A DNA stretch of 64,000 nt from Bacillus sp. HMF5848 (GCF_003944835.1 NZ_RWIV01000001.1:628001-692000); one strand, 5' to 3'; shown: positions 1-9,570, counted from the stretch's first letter. Notes: generated from the sequence alone by a model not told the origin. Numbers and translations: made by a program.

Positions 1-48
1 TAATAATACTAAGGCTGTGAATGTCATAAAAAATGCTAAGGTTACCAT
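1..48 (-). CDS. Start of a membrane transporter-like gene (cut by left edge)
   Basis: On the minus strand an ATG at 48..46 opens a frame that stays open to the window edge. It encodes 16 residues, MVTLAFFMTFTALVLL. A good ribosome site (gggagg, about 7 bases upstream) precedes it. The peptide is wholly hydrophobic, like the first membrane helix of a polytopic transporter; the opening resembles solute:sodium symporters, but 16 residues cannot settle the family. It is divergent from the gluconokinase gene, so it may be a sugar-acid or related uptake gene. That link is inference from position. Confidence 0.55.
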   Translation of the reverse strand, partial: MVTLAFFMTFTALVLL

Positions 49-207
49 GAATTGTCCTCCCGCAAAAGCGTTGATAATCAGTATTGCCAGATCGTAAGAA
101 TTGTAAAAGGGAGAAATGGATATTAAATTTGATATATGCAGGAGGGGGCGTGCTTTTATAGAATGAAATAAGATAATGTAAAATAAATTTAGAAAGTAGG
201 AGTAGCA
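49..207. promoter_or_regulatory. Divergent intergenic region between transporter-like gene and gntK
   Basis: This 159-bp gap must hold the promoters for both divergent genes. The leftward gene has its ribosome site at about 54-60. On the plus strand the AT-rich stretch 156-190 contains -10-like hexamers (tatagaat, gataat) upstream of the TTG start at 208, and a purine-rich gcaggaggggg at 139-149 is not placed to serve that start. I cannot identify a GntR operator by eye. Confidence 0.35.
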
Positions 208-1752
208 TTGCAAGGTACGTATTATTTAGGGGTGGACATTGGCACAACAAGTACAAAAGCGGTTTTATTCTCTCAGTCTGGGAAGGTTGTGAGTAGCCAT
301 TATTGTGAGTATCCTTTACTTACTCCTACTCCATTAATAGCGGAACAAGACCCAAATCTCATTTTTAATGCTGTTATTAAAGCTATAAAAGCAGCTATTT
401 GTAAGAGTGCAGTAAAAAAAGAACAACTAGCATTTATATCCTTTAGCTCAGCGATGCACAGTGTGATGGCTGTTAATAAAGATGGACAACCATTGACAAA
501 CTCTATAACGTGGGCAGATAGCAGGAGTGCACCGTGGTCTGAAAAAATAAAAACGGAAATGAACGGTCATGATATTTATCGTCGTACAGGTACGCCAATA
601 CATCCAATGTCTCCATTGTCCAAAATTACTTGGTTACGTTACGAACAGCCTGACATTTTTGAGTGTACATACAAATTTATATCTATTAAAGAATTTGTAT
701 TTTATAAGTTGTTTAATAAGTTTGTAGTTGATTATTCAATTGCGTCTGCGACAGGAATGTTCAATCTTAATAGTTTGGATTGGGATGATGAGGCTTTAAG
801 AATAGCTGGGATAACGAAGAAGCAGCTTTCGGATATTGTATCTACTACATATAGTTTGACAGGTATGAAACGGGAGTATGCAAATTACATGGATTTTCTT
901 TCTACAACACCCTTTATCATTGGTGCAAGCGACGGAGTTTTATCGAATGTTGGAATGAATGCTATTGATAAAGGTGTCGTGGCCATGACGATAGGAACGA
1001 GCGGCGCAATCCGAGCAGTAGTAGATGAGCCGATAACTGATCCGGAGGGGCGTTTTTTTTGCTATGCATTAACCGACAAGCATTGGGTAATTGGTGGGCC
1101 AGTTAATAATGGAGGAATCATACTCCGCTGGGTACGTGAACAATTCGCTAATGCAGAAGTGGAGAAGGCGGTTTGTTCTACTAACCAGGACCCTTATGAT
1201 GTATTAAGCGATTTGGCATTACAAATTGCACCTGGTTCAGATGGACTATTATTTTTACCATACTTATCTGGTGAACGCGCGCCTTTATGGGATGCAAATG
1301 CAAGAGGCACCTTTTTTGGCCTAGGCTTACATCATAACAAAGAGCATATGATTCGTGCTGTTTTCGAAGGGGTCGTTCTAAATTTATACCATGTTAGGAA
1401 CACATTGCAGGCTTATATCGGTACTCCAACAAAGCTGCTGGCAACAGGGGGCTTTGCTCGGTCCAAATTATGGCGTCAAATGGTAGCGGATATTTTTAAT
1501 CAAGAGGTACAAGTACCAGAAAGCTTTGAAAGCTCTTGTCTAGGTGCTGTAATCCTCGGTATGTATGCGGTAGGAGACATTCCTTCACTGAAAGAAGCGT
1601 CAGCCTTTATTGGCACAACTAATAGTCATATCCCCATTGACGAACATGTAAAAGTATATCAAGAGCTTATTCCAATCTATATAAATGTTTCTGCACAATT
1701 ACAAGATCAATATGAACAGATTGCAAGCTTTCAGCAAAAATGGATTCAATAG
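208..1752 (+). CDS. gntK: Gluconokinase, FGGY carbohydrate kinase family
   Basis: It is expected to phosphorylate D-gluconate with ATP to 6-phosphogluconate in the cytoplasm, feeding the pentose phosphate pathway. The 514-residue length matches Bacillus GntK, and the N-terminus (YLGVDIGTTSTKAVLF) is the FGGY nucleotide-binding motif in the form typical of gluconokinases. The C-terminal FGGY_C half carries MTIGTSGAIR, LPYLSGERAPLWD and the ATGGFARSKLWRQ motif near residue 411. Start is TTG at 208 with aaagtaggag 7-10 bases upstream. No gntR, gntP or gntZ follows, unlike the B. subtilis operon; a hairpin terminator follows at once. Another sugar-acid kinase of the same family is the main alternative. 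Confidence 0.88.
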   Translation: MQGTYYLGVDIGTTSTKAVLFSQSGKVVSSHYCEYPLLTPTPLIAEQDPNLIFNAVIKAIKAAICKSAVKKEQLAFISFSSAMHSVMAVNKDGQPLTNSITWADSRSAPWSEKIKTEMNGHDIYRRTGTPIHPMSPLSKITWLRYEQPDIFECTYKFISIKEFVFYKLFNKFVVDYSIASATGMFNLNSLDWDDEALRIAGITKKQLSDIVSTTYSLTGMKREYANYMDFLSTTPFIIGASDGVLSNVGMNAIDKGVVAMTIGTSGAIRAVVDEPITDPEGRFFCYALTDKHWVIGGPVNNGGIILRWVREQFANAEVEKAVCSTNQDPYDVLSDLALQIAPGSDGLLFLPYLSGERAPLWDANARGTFFGLGLHHNKEHMIRAVFEGVVLNLYHVRNTLQAYIGTPTKLLATGGFARSKLWRQMVADIFNQEVQVPESFESSCLGAVILGMYAVGDIPSLKEASAFIGTTNSHIPIDEHVKVYQELIPIYINVSAQLQDQYEQIASFQQKWIQ

Positions 1753-1761
1753 ATCGTCATG

Positions 1762-1793
1762 AGCCTGTCACTTTATAAAAGTGACAGGCTTTT
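1762..1793 (+). terminator. Intrinsic terminator after gntK
   Basis: Arms agcctgtcacttt and aaagtgacaggct pair around a short loop, followed by ttta. The same gcctgtcac/gtgacaggc arms recur in the terminator at 2904. Confidence 0.75.
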
Positions 1794-1885
1794 ACTATGT
1801 TTTTTTATCTATGCGTTGCGATACAATGCAATGCAATGGTAGCTGTTTATCGTTAGTAATACTTTTTGTTGCTTTCGTTTGGTTC

Positions 1886-2254
1886 GCTCCGAAAAAAATT
1901 TGATCAATATTACGCAGCGTTTCTGTTGAACGCGCATTCTCGACATGTGAACGCGCATTTTCGACATGTGAACGCGCAATTTCGACACACGAGCGCGCAA
2001 TTTCTCCGGTCCGAAACGCAGCGTTCCTCTTGAACGAGCATTCTCGACATGTGAACGCGCATTTTCGACATGTGAACGCGCAATTTCGACACACGAGCGC
2101 GCATTTCTCCGGTCCGAAACGCAGCATAACTCGCGAACATGCAATCTCGACACGCGAACATGCAATCTCGACATGTGAACGTGCAATTTCGACACTTACG
2201 CGCATTTTTCCGGTCCGAAACAGAGCATATCACGCGAACGTGCAATTTCTCATC
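1886..2254. repeat. Higher-order tandem repeat, 21-bp units in about 103-bp blocks
   Basis: Units of exactly 21 bp beginning gaacgcgcattttcgacat run 1928-1948, 1949-1969 and 1970-1990. A 41-bp linker with ctccggtccgaaacgcagc (1991-2031) follows. The pattern repeats as three units plus a 40-bp linker (2032-2134) and, more diverged, three units plus a 38-bp linker (2135-2235), with a partial unit after. Block lengths are 104, 103 and 101. A diverged linker also precedes the array. The overlapping long reading frames on both strands exist because 21 is a multiple of three; their low-complexity products, changing frame at each linker, do not look like protein genes. It lies between two plus-strand genes. 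Confidence 0.85.
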
Positions 2255-2376
2255 TTTCCCCCATGCTTCTAGAAATTGAATTTGCATGAGCCCATGCCTA
2301 TTTTGTCCCTGTAGCAGACAAACCAAGTTTGAATATGCTGTTAAGGACAATGCTCTACAAAAGGGAAGCGGTCCAG

Positions 2377-2901
2377 ATGTGTAATAAGCAAAAAGCAACA
2401 TGGGGGGCATGGATACAGGCAGTAGGGACTACTCTCTCGGCCATTGGTAGTACGCCATCATTAAACATTGATGCAAAGATACTTCAAGACTTAGACTTAG
2501 TGGGGAATGTACTACAAGCGACAGGAGATGCATTACAAGCTGATAGTGAACAAGGCCTTGAAAGAATCGGAAATGAAGTCCAGGCAATAGGGAACTCTAT
2601 CATAGTAGGATCCTATATTTTAAATGTTAGGAAACAGACCAAATTAAAACTCACTATTCAAGGGGACTTACTTCAAGCGTTGGGTAGCTCATTAGTAATT
2701 GTAGATGAACTACGTGAAGATCGGTCTGTAGATACATTATTAAATATTGAGGGGAATCTACTTCAAGTTGTTGGTAATACTTTGCAGGCTATAGCAGCAA
2801 AGCTTAAATTGAAAAATAAAGATGGAGACAATCTTAATGCCATTGGTAGCTGGATTCAAGCTATTGGTGCAATACTGAGTGCTTTATCGCAGAACAAATG
2901 A
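2377..2901 (+). CDS. Repetitive amphipathic protein, DUF6944-like
   Basis: The product is 174 residues built from about six copies of a motif of the form GxxLQAxGxxLxA (GAWIQAVGTTLSAIG, VGNVLQATGDALQA, IGNEVQAIGNSI, IQGDLLQALGSSL, IEGNLLQVVGNTLQA, IGSWIQAIGAILSAL). The copies sit roughly 20-35 residues apart, with charged linkers. It has no clear signal peptide. It resembles the DUF6944 repetitive proteins of Bacillaceae, whose function is unknown. Start ATG at 2377 is chosen over upstream ATGs at 2329 and 2350 because aagggaag lies 8 bases before it. It stands alone between the 21-bp repeat cluster and a convergent chemoreceptor gene. The glycine-spaced amphipathic segments suggest membrane association or self-assembly, which is inference. 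Confidence 0.7.
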   Translation: MCNKQKATWGAWIQAVGTTLSAIGSTPSLNIDAKILQDLDLVGNVLQATGDALQADSEQGLERIGNEVQAIGNSIIVGSYILNVRKQTKLKLTIQGDLLQALGSSLVIVDELREDRSVDTLLNIEGNLLQVVGNTLQAIAAKLKLKNKDGDNLNAIGSWIQAIGAILSALSQNK

Positions 2902-2903
2902 AG

Positions 2904-2943
2904 AGCCTGTCACCTTCCGCTTACAAAACAGAAGTGACAGGCA
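2904..2943. terminator. Shared hairpin between convergent genes
   Basis: Arms agcctgtcac (2904-2913) and gtgacaggc (2934-2942) lie 2 bases after the stop of the DUF6944-like gene and 7 bases before the end of the convergent chemoreceptor gene. There is no long T run on either side, so termination may be weak. Confidence 0.55.
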
Positions 2944-2949
2944 CCTATG

Positions 2950-5025
2950 TTATATTTTAAACCGTTGAATCGCACTTTTTAATTCCAAAGCTTTATTAAA
3001 TAAACTCGACATACTCGCATTAATCTCCTGCATAGAAGCCGTTTGTTCCTCCATAGAAGCAGATACTTCTTCAACGGAAGCGGTTGTTTCTTCTGTAACG
3101 CTACTAATGTTACTAAGTGAAGAAATAACATCATTTTTAGAAGTATCAAGAGTAGCTAAACTTTCATACACGTTCTCGATTTGTGATACTGTTTTCATAG
3201 TGGCATCGTTCAGCTCTTCAAAGATAGTAGCTGTATCATGGCCTGCAGCACTTTGTACGTTGAAGCTTTCCATTGCCGTTTGAGCGGCTTGAACAGATGA
3301 TTCCATATCTGACGTGATTTCTGTAATGACTGTTCGAACATCAGCTGCGGCTTTGTGGGATTGTTCTGCTAGCTTACGAACCTCTGTTGCCACTACAGCG
3401 AAGCCTTTGCCGTGTTCACCGGCACGTGCTGCCTCAATGGAAGCATTTAGAGCTAATAAATTTGTTTGCTCAGCAATATCTGTGATAAGAGTTGTTAACG
3501 ACTGAATACTATCTACGCGATGAGATAAGCTTTGAATGTTTTGTTGAATATTATTGATAGATTGTTCACTTTGCTTTTGTTTAGAAACAAGACTTGTTAC
3601 CGTTTCTACTCCACGCTCATTGTGCGTCTTCATCGTAATGGCTTGTTGTTGCATATTATCAGCAGCTGCTTTTAGGTTGGTAACACCTTGGTGAAGAATG
3701 TCGCCATATTCGACGCCATCGCCAGCTTGTTTAGCCTGGTCATTCGCTCCAGCGGCAATTTGTTCAACGGCAGCGGATACTTGCTCAATAGATTGAGAGG
3801 TTTGCTCAATCATGTCTTTCAACGTGTCACTTGTTTCCTCAACCGTAGAAGCAATAGAGGATGATGACTGAATAAGCTCGCGTAGATTACTAACCATTTT
3901 ATTAAAGCTATTGCCCAACGTTTCGATTTCGTCATTTGTTTTGAACTCTACTATTCCTGTTAAATCTCCATCAGCAATGTGTTCTGCTTTTTCTGCAAGT
4001 ATTTTAATTGGTTTGCTAATTCTTCTTGAGATGAAGAATGCAACTACTCCAACAATAACTGTTATTCCTACAGCAAAAATAAGGATGAATGTAGCTAATC
4101 CTATGACGGACTTTTGCACTTCTTGTTGATCAATCTCTGCTATTAGGGCCCAATTTAAACCATTGATGGAAAGTGGTGTGTAGGCACTGTAAACATTCAC
4201 GCCTCGATAATCCTTAATTAATTCTACATTCGTTTGACCTTCAATCGCTTGTGTGACAGCATCTGTGCGAATCTCCTTCACACCTAATGTTTTCTCTTCA
4301 ATGAAACGTGAATCAGATCGCATGAAATAATCGTCAGCTACTAAATATGTCTCACCCGATTCACCTAGACCAGAGCGTTCTTGCATAATCTTGTTAATTT
4401 CATTATCAGAAATTTGCAACCCAACCGCACCAATGGTCGTGCCATCTGAAACGATAGGAGCCGTTATGAAAGACGATGGTATCCCACCTGACGGTTCATA
4501 TGCCTCGTAGTCGACAATGGTAGTTAAGTTTGATTCTATTGTTTTACGAAACGCATCTGCAAGATTACTATCCTTATAAGGACCGGATATTAAATTAGTC
4601 CCAAAATCATTTTCCTTCATTGCTGTATACACGATTTGTCCATTTTTATTAATTAAAAATAAGTCATAGAATCCATTTTGTTCTGTAAAAGTGATTAATG
4701 AGTCGCCGAATTGTCTGTCAAATGCTTGGAAGTCAGTACCTGTATTGTTAGGGACATTATTAAATTGACTTAATCCTTCTGTAACGCTAGGTGTAGTTGC
4801 TAAAGCAACTAGTTGGTTTTCAATGGATTGGAAATAATGTTCAACTTGAATTTTTTTAATGTCACGCACAGCTATAAGCTTGTCCTCAGCTTGATTCTGT
4901 AGGGCAATCGAGCTTTGCCAAATAGCAATGCTACTCGATGCTAATAGGGGTATTATACTTAACATTAAAAACCACATAATTAATTTTTTCGAAATAGAGC
5001 CAGTCTTCTTGTTTGTCTTTTTCAT
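2950..5025 (-). CDS. Methyl-accepting chemotaxis protein with dCache sensor
   Basis: A membrane chemoreceptor of 691 residues. In order: a first TM helix near residues 15-37; a long extracellular double-Cache-like domain (to about 290) with the [16 protein letters not shown] and [11 protein letters not shown] signatures; a second TM helix rich in IVGVVAFF; a HAMP domain; and a cytoplasmic signalling domain whose hairpin tip reads [22 protein letters not shown]. It should signal to the CheA/CheW complex in response to a small extracellular ligand, often an amino or organic acid in this family, not identifiable here. The start at 5025 is preferred over an in-frame ATG at 5061 because agga precedes it closely and a lysine-rich N-terminus follows. 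No che genes are nearby. It is transcribed away from the histidine kinase gene. Confidence 0.92.
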   Translation of the reverse strand: MKKTNKKTGSISKKLIMWFLMLSIIPLLASSSIAIWQSSIALQNQAEDKLIAVRDIKKIQVEHYFQSIENQLVALATTPSVTEGLSQFNNVPNNTGTDFQAFDRQFGDSLITFTEQNGFYDLFLINKNGQIVYTAMKENDFGTNLISGPYKDSNLADAFRKTIESNLTTIVDYEAYEPSGGIPSSFITAPIVSDGTTIGAVGLQISDNEINKIMQERSGLGESGETYLVADDYFMRSDSRFIEEKTLGVKEIRTDAVTQAIEGQTNVELIKDYRGVNVYSAYTPLSINGLNWALIAEIDQQEVQKSVIGLATFILIFAVGITVIVGVVAFFISRRISKPIKILAEKAEHIADGDLTGIVEFKTNDEIETLGNSFNKMVSNLRELIQSSSSIASTVEETSDTLKDMIEQTSQSIEQVSAAVEQIAAGANDQAKQAGDGVEYGDILHQGVTNLKAAADNMQQQAITMKTHNERGVETVTSLVSKQKQSEQSINNIQQNIQSLSHRVDSIQSLTTLITDIAEQTNLLALNASIEAARAGEHGKGFAVVATEVRKLAEQSHKAAADVRTVITEITSDMESSVQAAQTAMESFNVQSAAGHDTATIFEELNDATMKTVSQIENVYESLATLDTSKNDVISSLSNISSVTEETTASVEEVSASMEEQTASMQEINASMSSLFNKALELKSAIQRFKI

Positions 5026-5189
5026 GTGTCCTATACATACCCTTCTAATATATAATTTCAATGTCTATAAAAATTTTAACATCAATATAAGTACTAATTA
5101 CATAGGGTTTCGTTCCTATTTCGACATATTTCGCGAGAATTTTGTAGCACATTAGCATTGTTTTGCGAAATTTGTAGTATAAAATTAGC

Positions 5190-6647
5190 TTGTTTTGTAA
5201 TATAAAGGTAAAAGTATGTAATCAGGCGGTGTCCGTATTGCTCGTATCTGTGTTAATTCTCATGATTGGACTTATCCCTCTTGTGCTAGGGATAGGATTA
5301 TTACAATTATATAAAGGAAATCAACTTACTGTTCCGTTATTTATATATATGCTTTTAATTACATTTTGGCAAATTGATCTTGCTGTATTATACATGGGGG
5401 AAATTTTACCAAAAGATTCTATTCTAACTTTGTTTAAATTGTTTAGAATAGGTCCAACCTTTTCTGTTCCTTTAGTTCTATATATGGCGCACCTTGCCGT
5501 GAGAAACAACCCGATACCAGCAAATAAGACGTTTATTTATAAACTGTTTCGTGCAGTTGTAAATAGGAAAGGAATCGCTCTTGTTCTTGCATGGAGTATA
5601 ATAGTCTACATTGTTAATTGGACGCCTTACGGGATCAAGGATATATATGAAATCAATACATCATCTGCATCATATTTTTTTCCAGAGTACGGACCGTTAT
5701 CCTTTCTATACTCAATACATATTAGCATGATAGTTTTCAGCCTTCTTCTTGTACGTATTGCTGCGCGGAATATCTATAACCAACATTTGCAGCAATTTAT
5801 GAAAAAGTTCTCTCTGTATTCTTTAGTGTTATTCATGACAGGATTGCTGAACTTTTTACCAAATACCGGCTACATTATTAGTAATGCAGGAGTTATTGTA
5901 TATTCAGCTATTATTATTTATGCGTTCGTAAATATGAATTCACAGTTATCATTGCGTTACAATGAATTAATGGAACGTCAAAAAAAAATGGATTACACGG
6001 GGAACTTAGTCGCTAGTTTAATGCACGAACTAAAAAATATCACTTGTATTATTAAAGGCTACCATAAACTTATAGCAGAGACTAAAACGCTTGAGAAGAG
6101 TGTAGATGACCGACTTCAAAAAGTAGAGGCGGCGGTAAGTCAACTAGAAAGTTTAATTAATAATTACTCTGAATACATAAAAGACAGTGGGTTTAAATTG
6201 AAAGTAGTAGATTTGAATAAAGTGATACGGCAATCTATGAACTTATCATCTGAGTTTACCAATCCTAAAGATATACAAGTAACTTTTATTGAAAAATCTA
6301 AGCATGTTAAAGCATATATAAATGAAGCATATGTCCAGCAAGTGTTTATTAATTTAATAAAAAATAGTAGTGAAGCTATTGCGCAGGATAGAGACAAACG
6401 AACTATTACGATTCAGATTGATGTGAATCATGACAAGGTAATCGTTGATATAATTGATAGTGGGCATGGAATTGAGGAGATGAACTGGGAGCAGTTATTT
6501 AGTCCATTCTCATCGACGAAAGAAACAGGAATGGGATTAGGGTTAGCGTTTTGTAAAAAAGTAATGTTTGAGCACCGCGGCGATATTCGTGTTGTAAAAA
6601 GCGATGACACTGGTACGCACTTTCAACTTACCATTCCTCATTTTTAA
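5190..6647 (+). CDS. Orphan sensor histidine kinase with polytopic N-terminus
   Basis: A membrane kinase of up to 485 residues. About seven hydrophobic segments fill residues 12-250, as in 7TM-type kinase input domains. The phosphoacceptor box is LMHELKNITCIIKGY, with HELKN instead of the common HEIRNP. The ATPase domain has NLIKNSSEAI (N box), DSGHGI (G1) and GMGLGLAF (G2). No response regulator is adjacent, so the partner is elsewhere; a phosphorelay input is possible but unproved. The start is unsure: TTG 5190 gives the longest frame, GTG 5229 and ATG 5262 are in-frame alternatives, and none has a strong ribosome site. Confidence 0.85.
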   Translation: MFCNIKVKVCNQAVSVLLVSVLILMIGLIPLVLGIGLLQLYKGNQLTVPLFIYMLLITFWQIDLAVLYMGEILPKDSILTLFKLFRIGPTFSVPLVLYMAHLAVRNNPIPANKTFIYKLFRAVVNRKGIALVLAWSIIVYIVNWTPYGIKDIYEINTSSASYFFPEYGPLSFLYSIHISMIVFSLLLVRIAARNIYNQHLQQFMKKFSLYSLVLFMTGLLNFLPNTGYIISNAGVIVYSAIIIYAFVNMNSQLSLRYNELMERQKKMDYTGNLVASLMHELKNITCIIKGYHKLIAETKTLEKSVDDRLQKVEAAVSQLESLINNYSEYIKDSGFKLKVVDLNKVIRQSMNLSSEFTNPKDIQVTFIEKSKHVKAYINEAYVQQVFINLIKNSSEAIAQDRDKRTITIQIDVNHDKVIVDIIDSGHGIEEMNWEQLFSPFSSTKETGMGLGLAFCKKVMFEHRGDIRVVKSDDTGTHFQLTIPHF

Positions 6648-6650
6648 AAA

Positions 6651-6685
6651 AATACCGGCACTCATAGGAGCAGCCGGTATTTTTA
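6651..6685 (+). terminator. Intrinsic terminator after histidine kinase
   Basis: Arms aataccggc and gccggtatt flank a 13-base loop and are followed by tttt. The A-rich left flank means it could also serve the convergent gene ending at 6708. Confidence 0.75.
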
Positions 6686-6707
6686 ATTTATAATAAGTAT
6701 CAGGGTT

Positions 6708-8237
6708 TTATTGATATAAGCTTTCTTCAATGGCAATCGTGTTTTTAACTAATCCAACAAACTTCAACTTTTCCTCATCATCTAGGTTTACTGTCTCTAA
6801 TAATGCAAGAACATCCTTTAAACTACTTTCTTTCGCCCAATAGCTGTCACGCATTATTTCGGCAAATTCAGCGACAGCAGCGAGAAACAAGGTTTCATCA
6901 GTCTTATGTTGTTTTAATTCAATGGGTAGGGAGCGTTCTTCTACATCATTGTCTTCTACATGATTCCAGCGGATATGCATTGTGCCGATAGGTCCCTCAG
7001 TAGGTTGTTTGACTCGAACCTCATACAAAGCTGTCACGGTATGACCAGCGCCTACTTCTCCACCATCTGCCTCATCATTTCGGAAATCTTCATCTCGCAC
7101 ATCACGATTTTCATAGCCAAGTAATCGATATCTATCCACGAAGGCAGGGTTAAACTCAACCTGAATTTTAACATCATTGGCAATGGTCTGAAGTGTTCCT
7201 GTCAATGCTTCTGTAAAAATACGTCTAGCTTCGGAGAAGGAATCAATGTAGGCATAATTCCCGTTACCTTTATCAGCGAGTTGTTCCATTAATACATCGT
7301 TGTAATTGCCCATGCCAAAGCCAAAAGCACTAAGTGTAATATCCTCCTCAGCATATTGGGCCACTGTCTTTAAAATACCATCAGCACTTGTTTTTCCGAC
7401 ATTGGCAACACCATCTGAGCAAAGTATGACACGATTAATGCCACCATCAATAAGATATTCACGAGCTAGACTGTAGCCAAGCTGTAAGCCTTCTTCTGCG
7501 TAAGTAGATCCTCCAGGGTGTAACGAGTCTATCGCTGAGAAAATCTCATCTTTTTCTGTCACGGTTGTGGGTGGAAACTCGATTTGGGCTGATGATCCAT
7601 ATGTTACGAGACCAATTGTGTCGCCTTCTTGTAATTGACTTGTTAATAAGCGAAGGCTTTTTTTAACAAGCTCAAGTCTGTTGCCTTCCTGCATGGAACC
7701 AGACACATCTACGACGAATATTAAATTAGCAGGCTTTCGGCTTTCTATCGGTATGTCTTTCCCTTTAACGGTCATGCGGACGAGATCATAGTTCTCACCA
7801 AATGGTGAAGAAATAGAATCTATTAAAGTTGTAAAGGTATCATCATTTGTTGATTGTATGTCTATAGGAAAATAGTTCACAAACTCTTCAACACGTACAG
7901 CTTCCTTCGGTGGTAATGAGCCTTGTTCAATGTATTGACGAACTAGTGAATACGAGCCTGTATCCACATCAATAGCAAAGGTTGATAAAGGGTCGTCTTC
8001 TGTAGCAATAAAAGGATTGGTACCGTAATTCTCAAAATACATGGCGTCGTACTCAGCGTCATTTGGAAGAGCAGGGCGACCTGGCTCTGGCATAGCCATG
8101 CTTTCTTCTGTTGTGGCCGTATCCATTGATTTCTTAGACTGTAGTGGTTCTTCGGAATTAGATTCCTGGTTTCCCCCACATGCCGCTAATGTAAAAGATA
8201 GAATTACAATGATGGTACTGTTTCTGATGCTTTTCAT
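6708..8237 (-). CDS. VWA-domain lipoprotein, YfbK-like
   Basis: A predicted surface lipoprotein of 509 residues. The signal peptide ends in a lipobox (FTLAACGG, Cys about residue 20). An N-terminal VWA-associated domain (PSTFAIDVDTGSYSLVRQYI-type, near 85-130) follows. The von Willebrand factor A domain has an intact metal site, DVSGSMQ near 175, with later SS/T and D residues (LCSDGVANVG). A C-terminal DUF3520-like region completes it. YfbK-type proteins are widespread but their function is not established; adhesion or protein-complex assembly is inferred from the VWA fold. The start is ATG 8237 after aaggggg. It is a single gene divergent from the FAD oxidoreductase. Confidence 0.88.
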   Translation of the reverse strand: MKSIRNSTIIVILSFTLAACGGNQESNSEEPLQSKKSMDTATTEESMAMPEPGRPALPNDAEYDAMYFENYGTNPFIATEDDPLSTFAIDVDTGSYSLVRQYIEQGSLPPKEAVRVEEFVNYFPIDIQSTNDDTFTTLIDSISSPFGENYDLVRMTVKGKDIPIESRKPANLIFVVDVSGSMQEGNRLELVKKSLRLLTSQLQEGDTIGLVTYGSSAQIEFPPTTVTEKDEIFSAIDSLHPGGSTYAEEGLQLGYSLAREYLIDGGINRVILCSDGVANVGKTSADGILKTVAQYAEEDITLSAFGFGMGNYNDVLMEQLADKGNGNYAYIDSFSEARRIFTEALTGTLQTIANDVKIQVEFNPAFVDRYRLLGYENRDVRDEDFRNDEADGGEVGAGHTVTALYEVRVKQPTEGPIGTMHIRWNHVEDNDVEERSLPIELKQHKTDETLFLAAVAEFAEIMRDSYWAKESSLKDVLALLETVNLDDEEKLKFVGLVKNTIAIEESLYQ

Positions 8238-8353
8238 AATTCAAATGCCCCCTTTTTTACATAGTCGTTTTATATTACAGGAATGTTACAAAATTTGAGT
8301 GATAGCCACATGTCCTGTAAAATAGATACAAAATTACGCGTAGAGGTGTAGTG

Positions 8354-9469
8354 ATGAATACATACATTGTTGTGGGAGCGGGAATCGTTGGAGTGTCAAC
8401 GGCGTATCATCTTGCAAAAGCAGGTTTTAAGGTAACAGTAGTTGATCGGTTTGATAGGGGGCAAGCAACGGAAGCGGCTGCAGGTATTATTTGTCCTTGG
8501 CTTTCGCAACGCCGAAATAAGGCATGGTATGAGCTAGTCAAAGGGGGAGCTCGCTTCTATCCTCAGTTAGTGGAGGAACTAGCAGAAGTAGGTCAAACAG
8601 ATACGGGCTATAAACAGGTAGGGGCTATAAGTCTGCATAAAGACAAGGAAAAATTAGAAGCAATGGCGGAACGAGCAATGAAAAGAAGAGATATGGCGCC
8701 AGAAATGGGAGATGTTGATGTAGTATCATCGGCTGAAGTGCAAAGACTGTTTCCGCCTATACATGAAGATTATGGTGCCGTTTATGTGAGTGGTGGCGCA
8801 CGTGTCAATGGAAAGGCAATGAGAGAGTCACTAAAACTTGCGGCACAACAGTACGGTGCTAAGTTTTTTACAGGGAATGCTAATTTGCTTTTTACAAGAC
8901 AGCGTGTTGTGGGGGTGAAAGTAAATAATCAAGAGTTTCATGCTGACCAAGTTATTGTGACAGCAGGAGCATGGGGGCAAGAAGTTATTCAATCACTTGG
9001 TGTACAATTTGCTATAAAACCACAAAAAGCACAGATTATTCATTTAGAGCTACAAGGTGTGGATACACAAGAATGGCCTGTCGTTCAGCCGCCAAATAAC
9101 CAATACATGCTAGCCTTTGGCGGAGGACGAGTCGTCATCGGTGCTACTCATGAGGATGAAGCTAGGTTTGATGCGAGAAAGACAGCAGGTGGGGTGTCTG
9201 AGATTTTACATAAAGCTCTAGAAATAGCTCCCGGATTATCGAATGCTGAAATCGTTGATATAAAGGTGGGCTTTCGTCCGGTAGCTCCTGGTTTTTTACC
9301 CGTGTTTGGTGCGTTGCCAGATTGGGAAGGAATTTATGTAGCAAATGGGTTAGGTGCGTCTGGCCTCACTAGCGGTCCATTCTTAGGGGCGGAGATTGCT
9401 AAACTAGTAATGGGGCAACAAACACAATTAAATCCAAGTATGTATGCTGTTGAAGGGGCGATACATTAA
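8354..9469 (+). CDS. FAD-dependent oxidoreductase, DAO (D-amino acid/glycine oxidase) family
   Basis: About 371 residues. It opens with the Rossmann FAD-binding motif VVGAGIVGVSTAYHLAKAG and a following acidic residue (VVDR). A DAO-family C-terminus follows (GFRPVAPGFLPVFGALP, then YVANGLGASGLTSGPFLG). These enzymes oxidise an amine of an amino acid or related compound with FAD; the substrate cannot be read from the sequence. I place the start at ATG 8354, five bases after tagaggtg; the GTG at 8351 is in frame but too close. It stands alone, divergent from the VWA gene. Alternatives are a glycine/sarcosine oxidase or a DadA-like dehydrogenase. Confidence 0.85.
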   Translation: MNTYIVVGAGIVGVSTAYHLAKAGFKVTVVDRFDRGQATEAAAGIICPWLSQRRNKAWYELVKGGARFYPQLVEELAEVGQTDTGYKQVGAISLHKDKEKLEAMAERAMKRRDMAPEMGDVDVVSSAEVQRLFPPIHEDYGAVYVSGGARVNGKAMRESLKLAAQQYGAKFFTGNANLLFTRQRVVGVKVNNQEFHADQVIVTAGAWGQEVIQSLGVQFAIKPQKAQIIHLELQGVDTQEWPVVQPPNNQYMLAFGGGRVVIGATHEDEARFDARKTAGGVSEILHKALEIAPGLSNAEIVDIKVGFRPVAPGFLPVFGALPDWEGIYVANGLGASGLTSGPFLGAEIAKLVMGQQTQLNPSMYAVEGAIH

Positions 9470-9530
9470 GCCAGGAAAAGATAGACATCGCTCACAACTC
9501 TGCCACACATCGTGGCGCTTATAGATGATA

Positions 9531-9559
9531 CTCTAGTATGTAGAAACTATATACTAGAG
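9531..9559 (+). promoter_or_regulatory. Inverted repeat overlapping the trmO ribosome site
   Basis: Perfect 9-bp arms ctctagtat (9531-9539) and atactagag (9551-9559) surround an 11-base loop. The right arm runs into the aggag at 9556-9562 that serves the TTG start at 9571. In RNA the hairpin would partly cover the ribosome site; in DNA it could be an operator. Which of these applies is not known. Confidence 0.5.
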
Positions 9560-9570
9560 GAGTTGAAAGG

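Noticed and set aside
1795-2410. Several long frames on both strands across the first repeat cluster, read as proteins
   Set aside because: They are by-products of a 21-bp period, give low-complexity Cys/Arg/Val-rich heptads, change frame at linkers and lack ribosome sites.
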